The translations under genes were made by a program, and so were the position numbers. A stretch of 64,000 bases of DNA from positions 434,001 to 498,000 of the forward strand of contig NZ_CAKLPZ010000001.1 of assembly GCF_923081025.1 (NCBI RefSeq). The letters run 5' to 3'. This DNA comes from Neolewinella maritima (GTDB taxonomy: Bacteria > Bacteroidota > Bacteroidia > Chitinophagales > Saprospiraceae). The notes under the pieces are model-generated. The model did not search any database and was not told the DNA's origin. It saw only the letters and a list, made by a program, of their open reading frames with translations. This document shows, one piece after another, positions 43,880 through 53,384 of this stretch (positions are counted from its first letter, which is position 1; each line of letters opens with the position of its first letter).

Positions 43880-43887
43880 CGAAGGTA
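43880..43887 (-). promoter_or_regulatory. Promoter box for the riboswitch-btuB transcript
   Basis: TACCTTCG on the minus strand, directly before the first riboswitch stem. Confidence 0.5.
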
Positions 43888-44029
43888 GCACAGTAGTCCG
43901 TTTATCGGCCATTCCATATTTTACCGCCGGGCTCTACTTACCTTGAGTGTGCTAAGGATAAGGCCACCCCTAGTATACTGGCCTCCACGGTACCCGCCCG
44001 GGATGGGCAGCCGGACTAAACCTCTCGTG

Positions 44030-47017
44030 ATGACTATATACCGACTTATTATTTTGTGCGTGCTGCTGGGCGGGGGGCTCCTTTACCCCACCACCGGATG
44101 GGCGCAGACGGACACCGCACCGCAGTCGCTCACCGTAAGCGGGCGCATCACGGATAGTGGGGACGAGCCGCTGATCGGAGCTACCGTAAAGGTCGTCGGT
44201 ACCACCTCGGGCACCGTGACCGACTATGAGGGCAACTACCAGCTGGAGGTACCTGGTGCGCAGGATACGCTGCTGATCACCTACATCGGCTTCGAGCCGC
44301 AGCGGGTGGTCGTCAACGGACGCAGCGTGATCGACATCGTGCTGGGGGAAGACTTCGCGCAACTGGACGAGATCGTCGTGGTCGGCTACGGCTCGGTCCG
44401 CAAGAGCGACGTAGTGGGCTCGGTAGCCAGCGTAGAAGTTGACGACGCTACGTCCATCCCCACGACCAACGTAGGGGAGATGCTGCGCGGCCGTGCCGCC
44501 GGCGTGCAGGTCAATCTGGCGGATGCCCGGCCCGGCGGCAACTCGAATATCGTGATCCGGGGCAAGGTCTCGCTAGTGGGCAACGACCCCCTGATCATCG
44601 TAGACGGGGTACCCTACGACGACATCAATAACGTAGCCCCCGAAGACATCACCTCCATCGAGGTGCTCAAGGATGCATCGAGCCAGGCTATCTACGGGGC
44701 CCGGGCGGCCAATGGGGTCATCCTCATCACTACCCGGCGGGGCCGCGAGGGGCGGGTGCAGGTCGACTACCACGGCTACACCACCACCCAGGAATTGACC
44801 AAGAACTTCGACTTGTTCTCGGGGCCTGAGTTTGCCCAGCTGCGTCGGGAGGCACAGCGGACGGAGAACAACGACGAGTACTTCGACGATCGGATCATCT
44901 TCGAGCCCCAGGAGCTGCAGTCGCTGGAGGAGGGCAGCTTCGTCAACTGGGAGGACCTGCTGATCCAGAACGCCGTGATCCAGAGCCACTCGCTAACCCT
45001 GGCGGGGGGTGGTGAGCGGACCAAGTACTACTCCAGCTTCAACTACTTCGACCAGGATGGTATCATCCCCACCTCCGGCTTCCGGCGGGGTGCGGTGCGG
45101 CTCAACATCGACCAGCAGATCACCGATAAGATCGATCTGCAGGCCAACATCAACTTTCAGAAGAGCGACCAGGACCGCGAGTCGGGCTCGATCAACTACA
45201 TCACCATCTCGCCGCTGGCCCGCCCCTTCGACGAGAACGGCAACATCGTCAAGTTTCCGCTCGGGGAGGGATCGACTACGGTGAGTCCGTTGTGGAACAT
45301 CCGCGAGTCGGACAACCAGATCGAGACCACCCTGATCGACCTCAACTTCGTAGGCAACTACGAGCTGCTGCCCGGTCTGAGCTATAAGCTTAATACTTTT
45401 TTCCGCAACCGGGCGACCAATCAGGGGATTTACCGGTCTACCCAACACTCCGAGGGCGACGCCGATATCCAGGGCCTGGCTACCCTGGGCAATGAATTCT
45501 ACCGGGAATACCTGGTGGAGAACATCGTCAACTACGTCCCCTCCATCAACGAGAATAACGAGCTGGACTTCACCTTCGTGCAGGCTACCAACCAGCGTAA
45601 TAATGAGGAGTCGACCGTCACCAAGTCCGGCTTCCCGAACGATGCGCTGAGCTTCAACGGCAACGCCAGCGAGATCCGGGGCAACACCCGCGACGTGAGC
45701 CGCCGCCGACTGGTGTCCTTCCTGGGCCGTGCACGTTACAACTTTAACCGCCGCTACCTGCTCACGCTGACCATGCGGGCCGACGGCTCCAGTGTATTCG
45801 CCGAGAACAACAAGTGGGGCTACTTCCCCGCCGCGGCCGTAGCCTGGAAGGTGCACGAGGAAAGCTTCCTGCGGGAGTCACGCGCACTGACCCAGCTCAA
45901 GGTGCGGGTCAGCTACGGCGCCACGGGCAATGAGGGGATCAACCCTTCCGAGTCGCTGGGTCTGGCCGACTACCTGCCCTACACCTTCGGCGGTACCACG
46001 GCGGCCGGATTCTCGCCCCTGAGCCGCCTGCCGAATCCGAACCTGAAGTGGGAAACCACCACCACCCTGAATACGGGAGTCGACTTCGGCTTCTGGAACA
46101 ACCGCCTGCGGGGCACGGTGGAGTTCTACCAGTCCAGCACTACGGACTTCCTGCTCGACCGCGTACTGGCGGGCACCACCGGCTTCGAGGTCACCCGCTT
46201 CAACATCGGTGAGGTGGAAAACCGCGGCGTGGAGCTGACGACCAGTTTCGACCTGGTACGGAGCGATAAGGTGCGCTGGAACCTCGGCGCGGTGTGGTCG
46301 CGCAACCGCAACGAGATCATCAGCCTGGACGGCAGCGTGGACGACGACGGCCGGCCCATCGACTTCGTTTCCCAGGGCCTGTTCATCGGTGAGCCCATCG
46401 ATAACATCCGTCAGCGGGTATTCGACGGCATCTTCCAGAACGAAGAGGAGATCGCGGCCTCGGCCCAGCCCGACGCCATCGTGGGTGACATCCGCGTACT
46501 GGACCTCAACGGTGACGGAGAGATCACCACCGACGACCTGCGGATCTACCGGGAGAATCCCGACTGGTACGGCTCGCTCAACACCTCGGTGACCTGGAAT
46601 AACTTCGACCTGTTTGCCGACGTCTACTTCGTCAGCGGCGCCCTGCAGCTCAATCCCTACCTGGCCGACTTTGCCCTTGGGGGCACGCTACAGGGATCGC
46701 GCAATGGCATCCGGCGGGAATACTATACGCCCGAAAGCCCCAGCTCGGTAGCGCCGCGGCCGCGTCCGGGTACGCCCAGTAACCTATTTGCCCTGGCGGT
46801 GCAGGACGCCAGCTACATGCGCCTGCGCACGCTGACCCTGGGCTACACCCTGCCGCGCACCCTGCTGGATAAGATCCGGCTGCGCAACACCAAAGTATAC
46901 TTCACGGGTACCAACCTGATTACCGTCACCGACTACCTCTCCTACAGTCCGGAGAACAACCCCGGCGCCTTCCCCGATGCCAAGGGCTACACCTTCGGAC
47001 TCAAGATCGGACTATAA
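44030..47017 (+). CDS. susC: SusC/RagA-family TonB-linked outer-membrane transporter
   Basis: 995 residues from MTIYRLIILCVLL. Signal peptide, then a CarboxypepD_reg-like domain (LTVSGRITDSGDEPLIGATV, KVVGTTSGTVTDYEGNYQLE), the SusC TonB box LDEIVVVGYGSVRKSDVVGS, plug (NVGEMLRGRAAGVQV, PLIIVDGVPYDDINNVAPED, SIEVLKDASSQAIYGARAAN, GVILITTRRG) and the barrel ending YTFGLKIGL. The frame opens at 43943, but those codons precede the signal. It partners with the SusD gene 28 bp downstream to import an oligomeric or bulky ligand. Neighbouring enzymes point to a phosphorylated or sulfated substrate. A TACCTTGA box lies at 43939, giving a leader of about 80 nt. Confidence 0.96.
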   Translation: MTIYRLIILCVLLGGGLLYPTTGWAQTDTAPQSLTVSGRITDSGDEPLIGATVKVVGTTSGTVTDYEGNYQLEVPGAQDTLLITYIGFEPQRVVVNGRSVIDIVLGEDFAQLDEIVVVGYGSVRKSDVVGSVASVEVDDATSIPTTNVGEMLRGRAAGVQVNLADARPGGNSNIVIRGKVSLVGNDPLIIVDGVPYDDINNVAPEDITSIEVLKDASSQAIYGARAANGVILITTRRGREGRVQVDYHGYTTTQELTKNFDLFSGPEFAQLRREAQRTENNDEYFDDRIIFEPQELQSLEEGSFVNWEDLLIQNAVIQSHSLTLAGGGERTKYYSSFNYFDQDGIIPTSGFRRGAVRLNIDQQITDKIDLQANINFQKSDQDRESGSINYITISPLARPFDENGNIVKFPLGEGSTTVSPLWNIRESDNQIETTLIDLNFVGNYELLPGLSYKLNTFFRNRATNQGIYRSTQHSEGDADIQGLATLGNEFYREYLVENIVNYVPSINENNELDFTFVQATNQRNNEESTVTKSGFPNDALSFNGNASEIRGNTRDVSRRRLVSFLGRARYNFNRRYLLTLTMRADGSSVFAENNKWGYFPAAAVAWKVHEESFLRESRALTQLKVRVSYGATGNEGINPSESLGLADYLPYTFGGTTAAGFSPLSRLPNPNLKWETTTTLNTGVDFGFWNNRLRGTVEFYQSSTTDFLLDRVLAGTTGFEVTRFNIGEVENRGVELTTSFDLVRSDKVRWNLGAVWSRNRNEIISLDGSVDDDGRPIDFVSQGLFIGEPIDNIRQRVFDGIFQNEEEIAASAQPDAIVGDIRVLDLNGDGEITTDDLRIYRENPDWYGSLNTSVTWNNFDLFADVYFVSGALQLNPYLADFALGGTLQGSRNGIRREYYTPESPSSVAPRPRPGTPSNLFALAVQDASYMRLRTLTLGYTLPRTLLDKIRLRNTKVYFTGTNLITVTDYLSYSPENNPGAFPDAKGYTFGLKIGL

Positions 47018-47045
47018 GCCCCCCCACGGCGGAAAAAACCTACGC

Positions 47046-48632
47046 ATGAACCATCTACTTAAATTCGGACCGGCACTGCTGCTTCTGCTGCTGACGGCCT
47101 TCTCCTGCCAGGACTTTCTGGAAGACGAACTGCTCTCCGAAACCTCGGCCGACTTCCTCTACAGTACCCCCGAGGGACTGGAGGGCGCCGTCGTGGGCCT
47201 CTACAACCTCAACCGCTCCTACATCGAGCGGGGGGCGGGCAACAACGACCACCGCGCGCTCATCATTCAGGCGAAGTCTGACCTGACCACCGGTCGGGCC
47301 GGCGAGGTGGCGCTCTACGCCCGCCTGGGCTGGGGGCGTGACTTGAGCACCGGCGGACTGGGCGGCTACAGCCACTACTGGCGCAACTTCTACCGGGTGA
47401 TCGACCGCAGTAACGCCGTGATCGCCGCTGCCGATAACGTAACGTTTCCGGACGGGGAGGAAGCACGCAAAACGCAGCTCCTGGCCGAAGCACGGGCCAT
47501 GCGGGCCAATGCGTACTTCATCCTGTACCGCCTGTTCAATAACATCTTCATCACTTCGGAGGCCACTACGCCGGAGAACGTCTTTGACCTGCCGCAGGAC
47601 AAGAGCTCCTCCGAGGAGATCTTTGCCCTGATCAACAGCGACCTCGACTTTGCCATCGACAACCTGGCGTGGACCACGCCGGACTTCGGGCGCTGGACGC
47701 AGGCTTCCGCCCGCCACCTGCGGGCCAAGACCGCCATGTGGCAGGGCGACTGGGCCGAGGGAGCCGCCCAGGCCGAGGCCGTGATCGGAAACGAGAATTA
47801 TTCCCTGCTGTCCGACACGCGGGACGTGTTCGCCGGAGACCTGAACCATTCGGAAACCCTGTTCGCCATTCAGATCGAGGACGGGGTGATCGGTGGCGGC
47901 ACCCGCAACCAGATTCACTTTAGCGTGATGGCCAACTACTTCGAGATCCCGGGTATCGTGCGCAGCAACGACAATGGCGGTCGGGGTGCCGCCCTGCTTA
48001 TCCCCAACAACTACCTGGTCGACCTGCTCGCTGAAGATGAGGGCGACACCCGCGATGACGGCACCTACATGATCACCGCCTACACCTACAACGATCCGGC
48101 CACCCTGCCGGACGGGGTCGAGATCGGAGATACGGTAGACCTATACGATCGCGACAGCGAGGACGCTAACAATTACACCCAGTACTACAAGACGATGAAC
48201 CCCGGGGTGCTCAAGTTTCAGCAGCGGGATGCCGACCCGGACGAGGCCAGTACCTTCAAGAACATCATGGTGTATCGCCTGGCCGAGACCTACCTGATCG
48301 CCGCCGAGGCCCACATGCGGCAGGGGAATACGAGTCTGGCGCTGGACCGGATCAACGCCATCCGCGAGCGGGCCGGCGCGGCACCCTATACCGAGATCGA
48401 TCAGGAACTGCTGCTAGAGGAGCGGGCCCGCGAACTGTTCTTCGAGGGACAGCGCTGGTATACCCTCAAGCGCATGGGTGTGCTGGTGGACTACATCCGC
48501 GACCACGCCGCGAACGACAACCTGGTCAACTTTGCCCGGGAGCGTATCGAGCCCAAGCACGTCAACTGGGTGATCCCGGAAACGGAGCTGGACCTGCTGG
48601 GTGCTAATTACCCACAGAACGAAGGCTACTAA
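47046..48632 (+). CDS. susD: SusD/RagB-family surface ligand-binding lipoprotein
   Basis: 528 residues. Lipoprotein signal ALLLLLLTAFSCQDFLEDEL, then the alpha-helical TPR-type SusD fold: LEGAVVGLYNLNRSYIERGA, YSHYWRNFYRVIDRSNAVIA, LAEARAMRANAYFILYRLFN, and the C-terminal MVYRLAETYLIAAEAHMRQG, ALDRINAIRERAGAAPYTEI, LLEERARELFFEGQRWYTLK. It forms the lid on the SusC barrel. The ATG at 47046 is used because the longer frame (46977) lies inside SusC. The stop overlaps the next gene's start in TAATG, so SusD and the EEP-GDPD enzyme are translationally coupled. Confidence 0.96.
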   Translation: MNHLLKFGPALLLLLLTAFSCQDFLEDELLSETSADFLYSTPEGLEGAVVGLYNLNRSYIERGAGNNDHRALIIQAKSDLTTGRAGEVALYARLGWGRDLSTGGLGGYSHYWRNFYRVIDRSNAVIAAADNVTFPDGEEARKTQLLAEARAMRANAYFILYRLFNNIFITSEATTPENVFDLPQDKSSSEEIFALINSDLDFAIDNLAWTTPDFGRWTQASARHLRAKTAMWQGDWAEGAAQAEAVIGNENYSLLSDTRDVFAGDLNHSETLFAIQIEDGVIGGGTRNQIHFSVMANYFEIPGIVRSNDNGGRGAALLIPNNYLVDLLAEDEGDTRDDGTYMITAYTYNDPATLPDGVEIGDTVDLYDRDSEDANNYTQYYKTMNPGVLKFQQRDADPDEASTFKNIMVYRLAETYLIAAEAHMRQGNTSLALDRINAIRERAGAAPYTEIDQELLLEERARELFFEGQRWYTLKRMGVLVDYIRDHAANDNLVNFARERIEPKHVNWVIPETELDLLGANYPQNEGY

Positions 48633-50179
48633 TGTCGCTACCATTCCCCAATGTCTACGTCCTGCTGTGTGCCTGCCTGTTGCTGTTCGGTGCACCGGAG
48701 GGCAGGGCGCAGTCGCTGAAGGTGATGACGTACAACGTCCGCCTGGATGTCGCCAGCGACAGCCTGAATGCCTGGCCGCACCGTCGGGACTTCCTGGCCG
48801 ATCAGATCGAATTCCACGCGCCGGACGTACTGGGCACCCAGGAGGGTACGCCCGGACAGATCGACTGGCTCGACGAACGCCTGACCGGCTACGCCCGCAT
48901 CGGTGAGGGCCGCGAGGGCGGGCACCGGGGGGAGTACTCGGCGATATACTATGACCGCCACCGCCTGGCCGTGCAGCAGTCGGGAACCTTCTGGCTATCG
49001 GAAACACCCGATACCGTCTCGGTGGGCTGGGATGCCGCCCTGCCGCGCATCGTGACCTGGGGGCGCTTTAGGGATCGCGATACCTGGCGTGATTTCTACG
49101 CCTTCAATACCCACTTCGACCACCGGGGGGAGGAGGCGCGGCTGCGCAGTGCGGAACTGATCCTGACCATGATCGACTCGCTCAATCCGGACGGGCTACC
49201 CTTCGTACTCACTGGCGACCTCAACTTGACACCCGACAGTGCGCCGCTACAATTACTCTCCGATACGCTCACCGATGCCTTCGTGGCGGCTCCGGTCCGG
49301 CTGGGGCCGGCGGGCACCTTTACGGGCTTCGACTACGGTGCGCCTGCGACGCGTCGCATCGACTACATCTTTGCCGGTCCGGGGGTAGAAGTAGTGAACT
49401 TCGCCACCCTGACCGATGCCATCGACGGGCGCTATCCCTCCGATCACTTTCCCCTGCTGGCTACCCTGCACCTGCGGCCGCGCCCACTGATCATTGCGCA
49501 CCGGGGGGCCAGTGGCTATGCGCTGGAAAACTCCCTGGACGCCTTTCGCAAGGCGGTGGAACTGCGGTCCGATATGATCGAGCTGGACGTATTTACGCTG
49601 AAGGACGGGGAGGTGGTGTGCTTTCACGACGGGGGGCTGCAGCGGCTGACCGGCGTGGAGGGGAAGATTACGGATTACACCCTGCCGGAACTCAACCAGC
49701 TGACGCTGAGCGATGGCTCGCGTATTCCGCTCCTACGGGATGCTATACGGGTGATGGACAAGCAGCTGCGGCTGAACGTGGAGCTGAAGGGCCCCGGTAC
49801 GGCCGAGCCGACCTACCGGATCCTGCAGGAAGCGATCCGGGAGGAGGGGTGGAAGATCGAAGACTTCCATATTTCCAGCTTCCGGCACGACGAGCTGCGC
49901 AAGATGCGGGAGCTGGACGAGCGTATCGAGATCGGTATCCTGCCACACGGCTCGCCGGTGGCTGCCCTGGAGGTGGGCCAGGAGGTGGGAGCGTACTCCA
50001 TCAATGCCTATCAGGGGAGTCTGACGGAGGAAACCGTAGCCGCGATCCACGATGCGGGCCTGAAGGTGTTCGCCTGGACGGTCAATGACCACGCCGAGAT
50101 CCGCCGGCTGCTGGACCTCGGGATCGACGGTTTTATCACGAACTACCCCGACCGGGTGCAGCGGTTGGCGGCGGAATAA
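48632..50179 (+). CDS. Exported fusion of EEP phosphatase/nuclease and GDPD domains
   Basis: 515 residues. A signal peptide (VYVLLCACLLLFGAPEGRAQ) is followed by an endonuclease/exonuclease/phosphatase domain (about 28-280): MTYNVRL, DVLGTQEGTPGQIDWL, YAFNTHFDHRG, VLTGDLNLTPDS, RIDYIFAG and PSDHFPLLA, all catalytic motifs intact. A glycerophosphodiester phosphodiesterase domain (about 287-512) follows: LIIAHRGASGYALENSLDAF, MIELDVFTLKDGEVVCFHD, LNVELKGPG and GLKVFAWTVND. Each family hydrolyses phosphoesters; together they could release a phosphorylated head group from a glycerophosphodiester. The gene overlaps susD by one base and precedes the sulfatase by 10 bp. Confidence 0.93.
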   Translation: MSLPFPNVYVLLCACLLLFGAPEGRAQSLKVMTYNVRLDVASDSLNAWPHRRDFLADQIEFHAPDVLGTQEGTPGQIDWLDERLTGYARIGEGREGGHRGEYSAIYYDRHRLAVQQSGTFWLSETPDTVSVGWDAALPRIVTWGRFRDRDTWRDFYAFNTHFDHRGEEARLRSAELILTMIDSLNPDGLPFVLTGDLNLTPDSAPLQLLSDTLTDAFVAAPVRLGPAGTFTGFDYGAPATRRIDYIFAGPGVEVVNFATLTDAIDGRYPSDHFPLLATLHLRPRPLIIAHRGASGYALENSLDAFRKAVELRSDMIELDVFTLKDGEVVCFHDGGLQRLTGVEGKITDYTLPELNQLTLSDGSRIPLLRDAIRVMDKQLRLNVELKGPGTAEPTYRILQEAIREEGWKIEDFHISSFRHDELRKMRELDERIEIGILPHGSPVAALEVGQEVGAYSINAYQGSLTEETVAAIHDAGLKVFAWTVNDHAEIRRLLDLGIDGFITNYPDRVQRLAAE

Positions 50180-50189
50180 ATACGACGGA

Positions 50190-51680
50190 ATGCGATTCCT
50201 TACGCTAATTACCTGCTTGTTGCTTGCCGCCTGTACGCCTACCCGGCAGGGGGAGGCGGTGGCGGACGATACGCCCCCCAATGTGCTACTCATTGTAGTC
50301 GATGATCAGGGCTACGCCGACTTCAGTCCCTTCGACAACTACGGCGGCGCGGCGCATACGACGAGTATGGCGCGGCTGGCGGCGACGGGCACGGTATACT
50401 CTCAGGCCTACGTGAGTGCACCGGTGTGTAGTCCGAGCCGGGTGGGTATGCTGACGGGGAAGAACCAGTTTCGCTGGGACGGGCCGGCCAGCTGGGGCCC
50501 CGGACTACCGCAGGAGGTGAAGACCATTGCTGAATACCTGCGCGGGGCCGGCTACGCGACCGCCCGCATCGGGAAGAACGACCTAGGGCGCAACTTCCAC
50601 GCCAAGTACGCCGAGCGGGAATATCCCCTGCGGCACGGCTACGACGAGTTTCTGGGCTTCAACGCCCACGCCCACGACTTCTGGCTGCTCGATAGCACGA
50701 TCCGCGCCCGGACGCCGGACCCCTACGGAACCAGTGCCGTGCTCGGTCCGCTGCTGCACAACGAGGGGGAAAAGAGCTACGGGGAGGGCTACCTGACCGA
50801 CATCCTGACCGACGAGGCCATCGCGTACCTGACCGACGAGGAGCGTGGGGAAAGTCCCTTCTTCCTTACCCTGGCCTATAACGCGGTACACCACCTGATC
50901 CACGAAGTACCGCAGCGCTACCTCGACCTGTACGATGTGGCGCCCATCGACAACTACGACCCGGCCGATAGCCTGGCCTACGGGCAGCATCCGGTGGGCT
51001 CGTACTCGGCCTACTACGACAAGTACTCGCGGCTCGGTGCCATCGAGGAAGATCCCCTGCGGCGGTACTACCTGGCCAATCTGCACTGCCTGGACGATAA
51101 TATCGGTCGGCTCCTCGACGCCCTGGAGGCCGGGGGGCTGGACCGCAACACCATGATCGTATTTCTGTCCGACAACGGGGGCTCGCCGCTGACGGGGGCC
51201 GACAACGCGCCGCTGGCCGGAGGTAAGTACTCTCTCTGGGAGGGCGGCATCCGCGTGCCGCTGGCCGTGAGTTGGCCGGGCCACGTAGCGGCGGGGGTGC
51301 GGGAAGACCGGGTAGTTTCGGCCCTGGATATTCTGCCTACCGTAGCCCGGGCGGCGGGAGTGGCACTCACTGATTCTACCCTTGACGGCCGCCTGCTGGA
51401 AGAGCCCGACTCGGATCGCTTACTGGTCTGGAAGTGGCAAAAGACCTGGGCGGTACGCCGGGGCGACTACAAGCTGACCAATACCGACGAGAACCACTGG
51501 AAAAGCCGGCCCTCGGCGCAGTACATCGCGCCCATATCGGACAGCCTTACCCTCAAGCTATTTAATCTGGCCGACGACCCGGGGGAGCGCAGGGATCTTT
51601 CTGCCGAGCTGCCCGATAAAGTGCGCGAACTGGAAGCTGCCTACCAGCGCTGGTGCACCGAGCACTTGGAGCATTATTAG
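50190..51680 (+). CDS. Sulfatase lipoprotein (formylglycine type)
   Basis: 496 residues. Lipoprotein signal LTLITCLLLAACTPTRQG. Alkaline-phosphatase-like sulfatase core with NVLLIVVDDQGYADFSPFDN (metal Asp pair), the maturation motif CSPSRVGMLTG with Cys80 in C-x-P-S-R, RIGKNDLGRNFH, and VFLSDNGGSPLTGADNAPLA (metal Asp-Asn). Cys80 needs conversion to formylglycine by an anaerobic SME or FGE, neither of which is in the window. The lipobox suggests periplasmic or surface location. Start at 50190, as the longer frame is inside the GDPD gene. Probable operon partner of SusCD and the EEP-GDPD enzyme. Confidence 0.93.
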   Translation: MRFLTLITCLLLAACTPTRQGEAVADDTPPNVLLIVVDDQGYADFSPFDNYGGAAHTTSMARLAATGTVYSQAYVSAPVCSPSRVGMLTGKNQFRWDGPASWGPGLPQEVKTIAEYLRGAGYATARIGKNDLGRNFHAKYAEREYPLRHGYDEFLGFNAHAHDFWLLDSTIRARTPDPYGTSAVLGPLLHNEGEKSYGEGYLTDILTDEAIAYLTDEERGESPFFLTLAYNAVHHLIHEVPQRYLDLYDVAPIDNYDPADSLAYGQHPVGSYSAYYDKYSRLGAIEEDPLRRYYLANLHCLDDNIGRLLDALEAGGLDRNTMIVFLSDNGGSPLTGADNAPLAGGKYSLWEGGIRVPLAVSWPGHVAAGVREDRVVSALDILPTVARAAGVALTDSTLDGRLLEEPDSDRLLVWKWQKTWAVRRGDYKLTNTDENHWKSRPSAQYIAPISDSLTLKLFNLADDPGERRDLSAELPDKVRELEAAYQRWCTEHLEHY

Positions 51681-51721
51681 CAGGTAAGTAGATTCGTCAC
51701 CATTTTTTTGTAGCTTAGTTT

Positions 51722-51741
51722 AACGGTACTACATTACCGTT
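51722..51741. promoter_or_regulatory. Inverted repeat upstream of the LamG gene
   Basis: AACGGTA (51722-51728) and TACCGTT (51735-51741) with a 6-nt spacer. It lies after a TTTTTTTG run (51703-51710) and a TAGCTTAG box (51711-51718), so it is near or just downstream of a likely transcription start. Operator or leader hairpin; cannot be told apart here. Confidence 0.5.
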
Positions 51742-51785
51742 GCAAACCCCTCAACATATAAACCATCACGTTAATCGATCTTACT

Positions 51786-52808
51786 ATGAAATCAATCTTT
51801 ACCCTTTTTGCCTTTTTGCTCCTCGGTGGTCTTGCCGCCCAGGACCTCGAGGAAGGCCTCGTCATGCATTACCCCCTCGATGGTAACCTGACCGATACGA
51901 TCTCCGGCGAAACCGCCGAAAACAACGGTAACCTAACCTTCGAGGCCGGACTGCTGGGGCAGGCCGTGCGCTACTTCAACCAGGATGCCTACTTCGTCAC
52001 ACCAGCGGGTAAACTGCAGGTGGGGCCGGAGGCCGACGGAGGCACCGCCGGTACCTTCGCGCTGTTCGTCAACCACCGGGCCGCTCCCCTGGAGACCGAC
52101 CGGCAGAACTACATCGCTCAGAAGAATGGTTGCGGTCCTGAGGACAATAACCGCGGTCGCGTAGTGCTGTACCGCCAGAACCCTAACAATGAATCCGATC
52201 CGGACAGCCTGATCTCCTTCATCTCCGGCCGGCCCCTGCGGACCAACTACAAGCTCGACTCGGCGGAGACCTGGATCCACCTGGCCCTAACCGTTGACCC
52301 GGAGATGCGCGAGTGGGCCTTTTACGTGGACGGCCAGGAGACGGCCCGTGACACCTTCACCGGCACCACCCAGGCGGAAAACTCCTGTGGTGAGTTCGTC
52401 ATCGGTCACCACCTCACCTTTGAAAACGAGACCCAGACCTTCGACGGTCTCATGGATGATCTGCGCTTCTACAACCGTGTGCTCACCCAGGAGGAGATCG
52501 ACCTGCTAGCTAACCAGGGGGGCAATACCTCCACCCGTCCAGCCATCGTAGCCAACTCCTTTGCTCTGGCCCCTAACCCGGTCACCACCGGTGAGGCGAT
52601 CAACCTGACTATCGACCGCTCGGTATTCGCTCCCGGCACTTCCCTGCAGGTCAATATTACCGACCTCAGCGGACGCACTGTACTCACCCGCATGTACGAT
52701 CGGGCTGCCCAGCGGCTCAGCATCGACCACGCTCTACAGGCCGGCGTGTACGTGGTGACCCTGACCGACGGACAGCGGATGGCCGCCGAGCGACTCGTCG
52801 TCCGGTAG
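51786..52808 (+). CDS. LamG/concanavalin-like protein with T9SS sorting domain
   Basis: 340 residues. Signal peptide (IFTLFAFLLLGGLAAQ), a LamG-like jelly-roll domain (about 25-245; LVMHYPLDGNLTDTISGETA, GTFALFVNHRA, WIHLALTVDPEMREWAFYVD, MDDLRFYNRVLTQEEIDLL) and a C-terminal type IX secretion domain (about 255-340; FALAPNPVTTGEAINL, VNITDLSGRTVLTRMY, LQAGVYVVTLTDGQRMA). It is therefore secreted through the outer membrane, and it likely binds carbohydrate. Two Cys in the LamG domain may form a disulfide. It has its own promoter region after the sulfatase gene. The adjoining DUF1080 protein is also jelly-roll. Confidence 0.9.
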   Translation: MKSIFTLFAFLLLGGLAAQDLEEGLVMHYPLDGNLTDTISGETAENNGNLTFEAGLLGQAVRYFNQDAYFVTPAGKLQVGPEADGGTAGTFALFVNHRAAPLETDRQNYIAQKNGCGPEDNNRGRVVLYRQNPNNESDPDSLISFISGRPLRTNYKLDSAETWIHLALTVDPEMREWAFYVDGQETARDTFTGTTQAENSCGEFVIGHHLTFENETQTFDGLMDDLRFYNRVLTQEEIDLLANQGGNTSTRPAIVANSFALAPNPVTTGEAINLTIDRSVFAPGTSLQVNITDLSGRTVLTRMYDRAAQRLSIDHALQAGVYVVTLTDGQRMAAERLVVR

Positions 52809-52818
52809 TAGTGCCTAC

Positions 52819-53379
52819 ATGAATGTTCACGCTGCACTCCTGCTGCTCGGGCTGCTGACGGTATGCTCCTGCCACCGTCCGCAGCCCCTGCTCCAGGAGG
52901 CGGCAGCGAACTGGACACTCCACGGCGATGCCGACTGGACAGTGAACGCTGATGCGTTCACCGGCCGGGTCACCGACACCGTTGGCTACGTAATCACCGA
53001 AGCCTCCTACACCGATTTCGAGCTGGAACTGGAGTTCAGGCCAGACAGTACGGTCAACTCCGGGATATTCATCCGCTGCCGGGGCGCGGCCCCAACCGCT
53101 ACGGACTGCTACGAACTCAATATTTGGGATCGGCACCCCCAGCCCGAGTACCGGACCGGCGCGATCGTCACCCGCTCACGCCCACTGGCGTACGTTGAGA
53201 CGATCGGCCGCTGGAACACCTACCGGATCAGGGTGCAGAGCAACCGCATCCGCGCCTGGATCAACGGTACCCCCACCGCCGACCTGATGAACGATGAGCT
53301 AGCCGGTGGCTATATCGCCCTGCAGGCTAGCGGGACGGGGGTGGTAGCCTTTCGTAGGCTGCAGATTCGGGCGTTGTAG
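52819..53379 (+). CDS. DUF1080 (3-keto-disaccharide hydrolase-like) lipoprotein
   Basis: 186 residues. Lipoprotein-type signal LLLLGLLTVCSCHRPQP. The mature part is a single DUF1080 jelly-roll: YVITEASYTDFELELEFRPD, STVNSGIFIRCRG, CYELNIWDRHPQPEYRTGAI, WNTYRIRVQSNRIRAWINGT and GYIALQASGTGVVAFRRLQI. Family members include enzymes that hydrolyse 3-keto glycosides and related binding modules. It lies 10 bp after the LamG/T9SS gene, so the two probably work on the same glycoside at the surface. It is the last gene of the plus-strand uptake locus. Confidence 0.88.
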   Translation: MNVHAALLLLGLLTVCSCHRPQPLLQEAAANWTLHGDADWTVNADAFTGRVTDTVGYVITEASYTDFELELEFRPDSTVNSGIFIRCRGAAPTATDCYELNIWDRHPQPEYRTGAIVTRSRPLAYVETIGRWNTYRIRVQSNRIRAWINGTPTADLMNDELAGGYIALQASGTGVVAFRRLQIRAL

Positions 53380-53384
53380 GTAAA

